Assembly (NCBI GenBank): GCA_900548485.1
Contig: URKL01000131.1
Coordinates: forward strand, 1 to 5,778
Source: an uncultured Succinatimonas sp.
Lineage (GTDB): Bacteria > Pseudomonadota > Gammaproteobacteria > Enterobacterales > Succinivibrionaceae
Length of the DNA: 5,778 nucleotides
Direction: 5' to 3'
Within the stretch, counting starts at the first letter, position 1. Every line of letters starts with the position of its first letter. The notes below the pieces were generated by a model. The model saw only the letters and a program-made list of their open reading frames with translations. It did not search any database and was not told where the DNA came from. A program made the translations under genes and the position numbers. This document shows positions 1 through 4,718 of the stretch, one piece after another.

Positions 1-56
1 GAACCAGCGCAATGACAGAGTCAAAGTCTGTTGCCTTACCGCTTGGCTATACCCCT
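1..56 (-). tRNA. tRNA-Gln (anticodon UUG), partial, 3' part outside window
   Basis: Read on the minus strand from 56 downward, the sequence folds as the 5' three quarters of a tRNA. It has a 7-base acceptor strand AGGGGTA, T8, a D stem GCC/GGC around AAGCGGTAA, and an anticodon stem ACAGA/TCTGT around the loop CTTTGAC. A variable loop follows, then the first strand of the T stem leading into GTTC. The anticodon TTG (positions 24-22) specifies glutamine. The D arm and acceptor start closely resemble E. coli tRNA-Gln. The T loop, the 3' acceptor strand and any encoded CCA lie beyond the left edge, so pairing of the acceptor and T stems cannot be checked. It is transcribed divergently from every protein gene in the window. 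Further tRNA genes may follow, since tRNA-Gln genes often lie in clusters. Confidence 0.93.
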
Positions 57-71
57 AATCTGAGATTACTG

Positions 72-87
72 CGTTGTCTAAACAACG
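72..87 (-). repeat. inverted repeat, possible hairpin at the 5' end of the pre-tRNA-Gln leader
   Basis: CGTTGT and ACAACG are perfect 6-base complements flanking a 4-base loop. If the tRNA promoter starts transcription near 88, this hairpin would form the very 5' end of the precursor tRNA, in the part removed by RNase P. It could cap the leader against 5'-end decay. It is not followed by a U run, so it is not a terminator. Confidence 0.45.
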
Positions 88-94
88 GAAAATA

Positions 95-122
95 ATTATA
101 AAGATCTTTAATATAAAGTCAA
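95..122 (-). promoter_or_regulatory. sigma70-type promoter of the tRNA-Gln gene
   Basis: On the minus strand the -35 hexamer TTGACT (122-117) and a perfect -10 TATAAT (100-95) are separated by 16 bases. This predicts transcription starting near position 88, about 30 bases before the tRNA. The spacer contains a perfect 12-base palindrome, TAAAGATCTTTA (99-110). The sequence upstream of the -35 (about 123-165) is very A/T-rich, as in UP elements of stable-RNA promoters. No GC-rich discriminator of the kind seen in stringently controlled promoters is evident after the -10. Confidence 0.7.
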
Positions 123-153
123 CAAGGAAATTTATAAAACTTTAAGTTTTAAT

Positions 154-287
154 TTAACTATTTGAAAATATTTAAATTTTTTTAGATTATTCTGAACTTT
201 ATTCAAATACTATAGTTAATTTTTAATAAATATAATCATAAACCCCACAAAATAGGTCCGACATAGTTAAAAAAATCACATAACTAT
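154..287. repeat. clustered octamer TTAACTAT, four copies in both orientations
   Basis: TTAACTAT occurs at 154-161 on the plus strand. Its complement ATAGTTAA occurs at 212-219 and 263-270. A 7-of-8 copy, ATAACTAT, occurs at 280-287. The last two form a perfect inverted pair of 7-base arms (263-269 and 281-287) with an 11-base spacer. The cluster lies upstream of the secreted BOF-protein gene and could be operator sites for a regulator. An ArcA-type GTTA repeat recogniser is one candidate, since 215-219 reads GTTAA, but no regulator can be assigned. Base composition raises the chance of coincidence. Confidence 0.35.
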
Positions 288-377
288 TTATTTTAAATAC
301 AAAATTTTTCTATAGATAAAAACTTTAAATATCTTTAAAAATTATATTTTCCTAATTTTCATCTAAGTTTTGTTTTT

Positions 378-404
378 TATACTGGAGACATGAAAACAAA
401 GGAG
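378..404 (+). promoter_or_regulatory. putative -10 element and strong Shine-Dalgarno for the BOF-domain gene
   Basis: TATACT at 378-383 is a good -10 hexamer, but the bases 16-18 upstream (around 355-361) match the -35 consensus poorly, so the promoter may be activator dependent. The Shine-Dalgarno AAAGGAG (398-404) lies 8 bases before the ATG at 413 and is the strongest ribosome-binding site in the window, which fixes that start. With the usual spacing, transcription would start near 390. Confidence 0.45.
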
Positions 405-412
405 AACACCTT

Positions 413-889
413 ATGAAAAAGATGACTGCTATCCTTACCGCTTCCGTAATGGCTCTAAGTTTAACTGCCGTAAGCGCCTACGCCGGCCATGCAGATCACA
501 GACCTGGTCACAAAGGAGTAGCCGGTTTTGAACAGGATCAAAACTTCAATCATGGTCCTAGAGGTTTTGATAACGATCAATTACGTTCTATCAAAGACAT
601 TATAAATAATGCAAATGATGATGAAATAGTTTTTGTCCAAGGACGCCTTACACGCTTTTTAGGTGATGATAAATATGAACTTACAGATAATAGTAATGAC
701 AGTATTGTCGTTGAGCTTGATGATGATCGTGATTGGTCATATATCGCTAAAAACCAGCCCATCGAAGTATACGCCAAAGTAGATAAAGATCTTTTATCCA
801 CAAAGCTTGATGTCAAGGATGCACGCCCATTAATGCCTCCTATGCCAATAGCAGAAGAAGCCCCAAAAACTCCTAAGGCTGACAAGTAA
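413..889 (+). CDS. Secreted YgiW/YdeI-family (BOF/OB-fold) stress-tolerance protein
   Basis: This 158-residue protein begins with a clear Sec signal peptide: KK at 2-3, a hydrophobic core at about 5-20, and AYA at 22-24 as a signal-peptidase I site. It is therefore expected to be periplasmic. Residues about 50-140 match the BOF (bacterial OB-fold) family of YgiW and YdeI in layout: DDEIVFVQGRL, then a short loop, DDKYELTD, an acidic strand VVELDDDRDW, then PIEVYAKVDKD and KLDVKDARPL as the closing strand. Known family members are small periplasmic proteins linked to tolerance of peroxide, metals and envelope stress, with no enzymatic reaction assigned. The mature N-terminus (25-34) is rich in His and Gly, and the C-terminal tail (139-158) is Pro- and Lys-rich; both are additions to the core fold. 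The gene is monocistronic, with a strong Shine-Dalgarno in front and an intrinsic terminator behind. The family call is firm; the biological role here is inferred. Confidence 0.85.
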   Translation: MKKMTAILTASVMALSLTAVSAYAGHADHRPGHKGVAGFEQDQNFNHGPRGFDNDQLRSIKDIINNANDDEIVFVQGRLTRFLGDDKYELTDNSNDSIVVELDDDRDWSYIAKNQPIEVYAKVDKDLLSTKLDVKDARPLMPPMPIAEEAPKTPKADK

Positions 890-943
890 CCCTATTAAGC
901 AGTACTTAATGCTTTTCAAATTAGTCTCTCAAACTAGTGTTTT

Positions 944-970
944 CCCGGATCGCTTGATCCGGGTTTTTTT
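944..970 (+). terminator. intrinsic terminator after the BOF-domain gene
   Basis: A perfect 8-base stem CCCGGATC/GATCCGGG closes a GCTT loop and runs directly into seven T residues (964-970). It is one of the few GC-rich patches in the window. The other strand lacks a T run after the stem, so it terminates plus-strand transcription only. It separates the BOF-protein gene from the ficTA-miaB unit, which therefore needs its own promoter. Confidence 0.93.
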
Positions 971-1004
971 AGTCTTTAAAGTCCCTATGAAACTAAAGCT
1001 TATG

Positions 1005-1033
1005 ACTTGTCTATGATATAATTAGCTTATAAT
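1005..1033 (+). promoter_or_regulatory. candidate promoter of the ficTA-miaB operon, with tandem -10 boxes
   Basis: Two perfect TATAAT hexamers occur at 1017-1022 and 1028-1033. For the second, ACTTGT at 1005-1010 gives a 17-base spacer and TTGTCT at 1007-1012 a 15-base spacer. The first has no good -35 partner. The second would start transcription near 1040, leaving only about 10 bases of leader before the antitoxin ATG. A 13-base near-direct repeat (997-1009 and 1024-1036, beginning AGCTTAT) overlaps the promoter and could be an operator. It is the only obvious promoter between the terminator at 970 and miaB. Confidence 0.5.
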
Positions 1034-1049
1034 TTGCACAGGGAAATAT

Positions 1050-1208
1050 ATGTTAATAGAAGAAATCAAAGCCACGCTTGCCTTAGAAAATTTAAAGCTA
1101 ACTGAATATGAACAAGAGTTGTTAGAACAGTATGCGCAAGGTGTTTATAACATTAAAGATTTAAAATCATTAATGTTAAAACTTATTGAATACAGCAAGG
1201 CGGCATGA
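1050..1208 (+). CDS. ficA: Class I Fic antitoxin (VbhA/FicA-like inhibitory helix protein)
   Basis: This is a 52-residue protein, ATG at 1050 and TGA at 1206-1208, preceded by an AGGG Shine-Dalgarno (1040-1043) 6 bases upstream. Residues 9-14 read TLALEN, matching the (S/T)xxxE(G/N) signature of Fic antitoxins. In known complexes the Glu (here E13) pairs with the second Arg of the Fic motif and blocks the gamma-phosphate site of ATP. The remainder (LKLTEYEQELLEQYAQG followed by a second Leu-rich helix) matches the three-helix layout of VbhA-type antitoxins. Its location directly before a fic gene is the standard order. It is in the same frame as the toxin, separated by TGA and ATT, so readthrough would fuse the two. 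It was identified by motif, length and position, not by a search. Confidence 0.88.
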   Translation: MLIEEIKATLALENLKLTEYEQELLEQYAQGVYNIKDLKSLMLKLIEYSKAA

Positions 1209-1214
1209 ATTTTG
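1197..1214 (+). promoter_or_regulatory. Shine-Dalgarno and TTG start of fic, overlapping the antitoxin stop
   Basis: The purine-rich stretch AAGGCGG (1197-1203), inside the last codons of the antitoxin, lies 8 bases before TTG at 1212, and TTG is the best in-frame start. The next in-frame Met is around residue 154, inside the Fic domain, so translation must begin here or at ATT 1209. An ATG at 1205 overlaps the antitoxin stop (ATGA) but is out of frame and stops after six codons (TGA 1223-1225). A weak start after an overlapping stop would keep toxin output below antitoxin output. Confidence 0.6.
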
Positions 1215-1814
1215 ACAACAGATGATTTACAAGATCCATACTGCTATCAAGGAACATCTGTTCTTATAAATAAATTTAATCTACGTAATTTAGACAAGCT
1301 CAAGCAAATTGAACGCGTTTTGACTGGTGCTCGTTTAATCGATCTGCATAAAAAAATTATTTTTAATAAATTTGATTTTGTACACCTCAAAACCATTCAT
1401 AAATATATCTTCCAAGATATATATCCATTTGCCGGAAAAATACGCACTTGCGACATTTCCAAAGGTATTCCCTTTTGTCACGCCATCTATATAAAAAAAT
1501 CTGCACATAAGCTGTTTAAAGAATTAGCTTTAGAAAACTATCTTCAAGACTTAAATTTTGCAGATATATGTGAACGTGGTGCTTATTATTTGTGCGAAAT
1601 AAACTCCATTCATCCTTTTAGAGAGGGAAATGGGCGTACGCAACGTGAATTTTTAAGACAACTGTTCTTAATGAACGGTTTTAATTTAAACTATGCGTCT
1701 ACATCTAAAGAAGAAATGGTCGCAGCCTCAATTGCTGGTATGATTGCCGATTATGCTCCTATGACTGCGATTTTAAAGAAATGTACTACGCAGGCTATCA
1801 AAAAATATGACTAA
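1212..1814 (+). CDS. fic: Fic-domain AMP-transferase toxin (FicT)
   Basis: This 200-residue cytoplasmic enzyme should transfer AMP from ATP to a hydroxyl side chain of a target protein. Family precedents for free-standing FicT toxins target the ATPase subunits of DNA gyrase and topoisomerase IV; the target here is not known. The N-terminus (DPYCYQGTSVLINKFNLRN, 8-26) is typical of bacterial Fic proteins. The flap region GKIRTCDISKGIPFCHAIYI (75-94), which orients the target, is present. The active-site motif HPFREGNGRTQR (134-145) is intact: H134 is the catalytic base, E138 coordinates the metal, N140 and G141 form the anion hole, and R142 and R145 bind ATP phosphates. It should thus be active unless bound by the antitoxin, as it has no inhibitory helix of its own. 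The length is normal for the family. The start is TTG at 1212. The stop TAA (1812-1814) lies inside miaB, giving an 8-base overlap. Confidence 0.93.
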   Translation: MTTDDLQDPYCYQGTSVLINKFNLRNLDKLKQIERVLTGARLIDLHKKIIFNKFDFVHLKTIHKYIFQDIYPFAGKIRTCDISKGIPFCHAIYIKKSAHKLFKELALENYLQDLNFADICERGAYYLCEINSIHPFREGNGRTQREFLRQLFLMNGFNLNYASTSKEEMVAASIAGMIADYAPMTAILKKCTTQAIKKYD

Positions 1815-3168
1815 TACTTTTAATATCAATCTCAATAACCTGGCTGTACAAAACGGTACTTTTTATGTTGCCGTATTTGGTTGTCAAATGAATGTTTATG
1901 ATGGTGATCGTATTCGCGATCTCCTACAAGCCTCAGGCTATACTGAGGTTAGTGAACCAAATTTAGCTAATATAGTAATCTTTGTTACATGCGCTGTTCG
2001 CGCTAAAGCTGAAAATCGAGTCTTTAAACAAATAGAGACTTGGAGACATCAAAAAGTTATTGATGAGAATACGATTATTGCCTTAGGTGGCTGTGTAGGC
2101 TCAGAATTAGGCCAAAAAATTTTAGATCTAAACAATCATGTTCATATTGTCTTTGGCCCTCGTACCGTACATAGACTTCCAAGCCTCTTAAGCCAGTACT
2201 TAGGCGATCATAAACGTATCGTTGATGTTGAGGCTGATTCCTTAGATAAATTTGATGCTCTCCCTGAAGTTGGAACTCGTGGTATTTCTGAGTTTGTAAC
2301 CATTATGGAAGGTTGCTCTAACAAATGCACTTATTGCATTGTCCCCTATACCCGTGGTGAGGAAATCTCACGCCCTCTTGAGGATATCTTAAAAGAATGC
2401 CGAAAGTTTATTGCAAATGGAGCTAAAGAAATTCATCTCTTAGGTCAAAATGTAAACTCCTATAGAGGAGAAGATGCTGAGGGTAATATTTGCGATTTTG
2501 CAACCCTTTTATATGAAATTGCCGCCATTGAAGGTGTAAAACGTATTCGCTTTACTACCTCAAATCCTATGGATTTCTCCGACGATATCATTAAAGCCAT
2601 TGAAGAGTTACCGGTAATTGCCGATCAGATTCATGTACCAATTCAAAGTGGATCTAACCGTATCTTAGAGCTTATGCATCGTCGCTATACAGTCGAGGAA
2701 TATAAGATCTTAGTGCAAAAAATTCGTAAAGCTCGCCCTACTGCTTTAATCTCCTCTGACTTTATCGTAGGATTCCCAGGTGAGACTTTAGAGGACTTTA
2801 AGCAAACCGTAGCTGCAGTAAAAGAGATTGGCTTTGATCAAAGCTTCTCCTTTATTTACTCACCGCGTCCGGGTACTCCTGCTGCCTCTATGCCAGATCC
2901 TATTGATTTTGCTACTAAGCAAAAATGGCTTTATGAGCTTCAAGAAGAACTTGAAAAATGTACCTCAAGATTTGGTCAGGAACTTATCGGCTCAACCTTA
3001 GAAGTTTTAGTCGAAGGTATTTCTCGTAAAGACCAAAACGAACTTAAAGCCCGCGCCGCAAATGGCCGTATTACCGTATTTAAAGGCGATAGCTCCCTGA
3101 TAGGTGAAATGGTAAAAGTTAAAGTTACAGGTGTCGCCTCTCATACCCTTAAAGCTGAAAGAATATAA
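1807..3168 (+). CDS. miaB: MiaB, tRNA-2-methylthio-N6-isopentenyladenosine synthase
   Basis: This 453-residue radical-SAM methylthiotransferase converts i6A37 to ms2i6A37 in tRNAs that read UNN codons. The N-terminal UPF0004 domain (about 18-145) has three cysteines, C26 in FGCQMN, C62 in VTCAVR and C96 in GGCVGSE, expected to bind the auxiliary 4Fe-4S cluster. The radical-SAM motif CxxxCxxC is C170, C174 and C177 (EGCSNKCTYC). VPIQSGSNRIL and SSDFIVGFPGET are typical MiaB core segments, and a TRAM domain forms the C-terminus (about 385-453). The usual Asn in NTC is Val here. ATG 1807 overlaps the end of fic by 8 bases. The nearest purine motif (AGG 1792-1794) is 12 bases away, so translation probably depends on ribosomes finishing fic. 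The next in-frame Met, within FGCQMN, is too late to be the start. ybeZ follows 3 bases after the stop. Confidence 0.96.
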   Translation: MTNTFNINLNNLAVQNGTFYVAVFGCQMNVYDGDRIRDLLQASGYTEVSEPNLANIVIFVTCAVRAKAENRVFKQIETWRHQKVIDENTIIALGGCVGSELGQKILDLNNHVHIVFGPRTVHRLPSLLSQYLGDHKRIVDVEADSLDKFDALPEVGTRGISEFVTIMEGCSNKCTYCIVPYTRGEEISRPLEDILKECRKFIANGAKEIHLLGQNVNSYRGEDAEGNICDFATLLYEIAAIEGVKRIRFTTSNPMDFSDDIIKAIEELPVIADQIHVPIQSGSNRILELMHRRYTVEEYKILVQKIRKARPTALISSDFIVGFPGETLEDFKQTVAAVKEIGFDQSFSFIYSPRPGTPAASMPDPIDFATKQKWLYELQEELEKCTSRFGQELIGSTLEVLVEGISRKDQNELKARAANGRITVFKGDSSLIGEMVKVKVTGVASHTLKAERI

Positions 3169-3171
3169 ATT

Positions 3172-4236
3172 ATGACTACTACAATTAGTGAAGACTTTAT
3201 TCTCGATGACGCTAACCGTGAACGCTTAGCCTATTTCGTTGGCCCTGAAGATGAAAATTTACGCCAAATCGAAAAGCGTTTAGGAGTTAAAATTTCTTAC
3301 AGTGGCGCCCATTTTCATCTAGAAGGTGAAAGTGCTACTGTGCGTCGTACCCAAAAACTCTTAAAATCTTTATATCTTGAAACTAAACCTTTGCGTGACA
3401 ATCAACATGCAAATGTTTTAGATCCAGAAAAAGTTCATCTGGCAATTACTGAAGCTGTACATGTTGAAAAAGATAATACTGACTACAGCGATGCAGAAGA
3501 TCGCGGCGATCCTGGTTATCTTTACCATAAAGCAGCTAATTTCAAAACTAAGCGTGGTTTTATTAAGGCTAGAACGCCAAATCAAGCTGATTATATCCAC
3601 AAGATCACCGCTCATGATATTAGCTTTGGTATTGGTCCTGCCGGAACTGGTAAAACCTATCTTGCAGTAGCAGCGGCCGTTGATGCTTTAGAGCGCAATG
3701 AAGTAAGACGTATTATCCTAACTCGTCCTGCCGTTGAAGCTGGTGAAAAATTAGGCTTTTTACCAGGCGATCTCTCCCAAAAGGTCGATCCCTATTTGAG
3801 ACCACTTTATGATGCCTTATTTGAAATGCTCGGCTTTGAGAGAGTTGAAAAGCTTATCGAAAGACAAATTATTGAAATTGCTCCTTTAGCCTATATGCGT
3901 GGACGTACTCTCAATGATTCTTTCATCATCTTAGATGAGGCTCAAAATACCACTATCGAACAAATGAAGATGTTTTTAACCCGTATTGGTTTTAACTCTC
4001 ATGCTGTAATCACAGGTGATCCTAGCCAAATTGACTTGCCTCACCACATCAAATCAGGTCTTAAACATGCCATCGATGTTTTGAAAAATATCGATGAGAT
4101 TGGCTTTACTTTCTTCGATTCTCAAGACGTTGTACGTCACCCTGTCGTAGCATTAATTGTCAATGCTTACGATAAATACGATAGGGCTCAAGAAAAAGCT
4201 AAGGCTCAAGCTATTGCAAATTTCAAAAAGGATTAA
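3172..4236 (+). CDS. ybeZ: YbeZ, PhoH-like P-loop ATPase
   Basis: This 354-residue cytoplasmic ATPase belongs to the PhoH family and is closely similar across its length to E. coli YbeZ. A small N-terminal KH-like region (about 18-70, with VGPEDENLRQIEKRLGV) is followed by a linker and the PhoH domain (about 132-335). Walker A is GPAGTGKT (155-162), Walker B is FIILDEAQN (251-259) and a sensor-like TGDPSQIDLP sits at 281-290. YbeZ proteins bind the RNase YbeY and are thought to act as an RNA helicase or remodeller in rRNA processing. The gene lies directly before ybeY, as in other gammaproteobacteria. It starts 3 bases after miaB, with no convincing Shine-Dalgarno, so coupling to miaB is likely. 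The C-terminal tail (336-354) is Lys- and Ala-rich and charged. It uses no ATA isoleucine codon, unlike the neighbouring genes. Confidence 0.96.
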   Translation: MTTTISEDFILDDANRERLAYFVGPEDENLRQIEKRLGVKISYSGAHFHLEGESATVRRTQKLLKSLYLETKPLRDNQHANVLDPEKVHLAITEAVHVEKDNTDYSDAEDRGDPGYLYHKAANFKTKRGFIKARTPNQADYIHKITAHDISFGIGPAGTGKTYLAVAAAVDALERNEVRRIILTRPAVEAGEKLGFLPGDLSQKVDPYLRPLYDALFEMLGFERVEKLIERQIIEIAPLAYMRGRTLNDSFIILDEAQNTTIEQMKMFLTRIGFNSHAVITGDPSQIDLPHHIKSGLKHAIDVLKNIDEIGFTFFDSQDVVRHPVVALIVNAYDKYDRAQEKAKAQAIANFKKD

Positions 4237-4239
4237 GCG

Positions 4240-4710
4240 ATGGAAGTTTATATCGATTTACAAAATACTTGTGAAGATTTAGATGAGTTACCATCTCTTG
4301 AAAAGCTCACTTTGTGGTCAAAAACTGCTCTTATAGTAGGCGGCCGTAATACCGATAGCGAGCTTACCGTAAGAATGGTAAAAGCTGATGAAATTAAAAA
4401 CCTAAATGCTACCTATCGCCACATTGATAAGAGTACTAACATACTCTCCTTCCCTTTTGAATGTCCTGAGGAATTAGAATTACCATTAATTGGCGATTTA
4501 ATTATCTGTTTTGATATCTTAAAAAAAGAAGCTTTAGAACAGCATAAAACTCTTGAAGAGCATTTTGCACATTTAATTGTACATGGTTGCTTACACCTTA
4601 TAGGTTATGACCATATAGACCCAAACGATGCTACAGTAATGGAGCCTCTTGAGATTAAAGCTTTAGAACAATTAGGCTTTGATAACCCCTATAAGGACGA
4701 TGAGTTCTAA
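4240..4710 (+). CDS. ybeY: YbeY, endoribonuclease for rRNA maturation
   Basis: This 156-residue single-domain metalloprotein has the usual length for the family. The zinc-binding signature H(x)3H(x)5H is intact: H115, H119 and H125 in HGCLHLIGYDH. R60 in TYRHID and the following STNILSFPFE are the conserved substrate-cleft segment. YbeY is a single-strand-specific endoribonuclease needed for 16S rRNA 3'-end maturation and for removal of defective 70S ribosomes. It works with YbeZ, encoded immediately upstream, and with Era. The start is ATG 4240, 3 bases after the ybeZ stop, with AAGG (4228-4231) 8 bases upstream. corC follows after 8 bases. The N-terminus (1-25) is acidic and variable, as is common in this family. 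Confidence 0.96.
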   Translation: MEVYIDLQNTCEDLDELPSLEKLTLWSKTALIVGGRNTDSELTVRMVKADEIKNLNATYRHIDKSTNILSFPFECPEELELPLIGDLIICFDILKKEALEQHKTLEEHFAHLIVHGCLHLIGYDHIDPNDATVMEPLEIKALEQLGFDNPYKDDEF

Positions 4711-4718
4711 ACAAGATT

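Larger units (their letters stand above)
57..412. other. AT-rich divergent intergenic region between tRNA-Gln and the BOF-domain gene
   Basis: No coding region is supportable here apart from a possible 8-codon leader just before 413. The right side of the gap (beyond about 123) is extremely A/T-rich. It holds the tRNA promoter (95-122) and a 17-base inverted repeat (135-151, 8-base arms TAAAACTT and AAGTTTTA around a central T). It also holds a cluster of the octamer TTAACTAT in both orientations (154-287) and the likely promoter of the downstream gene near 378-383. The only short GC-containing patch is around 243-262. The layout is that of a regulatory region serving two divergent transcripts. 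Confidence 0.6.

Noticed and set aside
154..287. CRISPR array or iteron origin
   Set aside because: The repeated unit is only 8 bases, in mixed orientations and with irregular spacing; no cas or replication genes are present.
577..885. Open frame of about 100 codons on the minus strand opposite the BOF gene
   Set aside because: It mirrors the codons of a well-supported gene with a signal peptide and Shine-Dalgarno; it is Ser-rich, low in complexity and has no recognisable domain.
1206..1208. Recoding of TGA as a sense codon (alternative genetic code or selenocysteine)
   Set aside because: No long gene in the window contains an internal TGA, Trp is encoded by TGG, and no selenocysteine-type stem-loop follows; ordinary termination fits.
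1403..1422. Perfect 9-base inverted repeat around CC inside fic (ATATATCTT and AAGATATAT)
   Set aside because: It encodes the family-typical segment YIFQDIY, so the symmetry is most simply explained by coding constraint and AT-rich codon choice.
1050..1814. Foreign origin of ficTA judged from codon use
   Set aside because: fic uses ATA for about 6 of 20 Ile, but corC, ybeY and miaB also use several ATA codons; only ybeZ avoids it. By eye, composition does not separate ficTA from its neighbours.
3418..3670. Short open frames on both strands inside ybeZ
   Set aside because: They lie within the conserved YbeZ coding sequence and show no Shine-Dalgarno or family features; they are by-products of AT-rich coding DNA.
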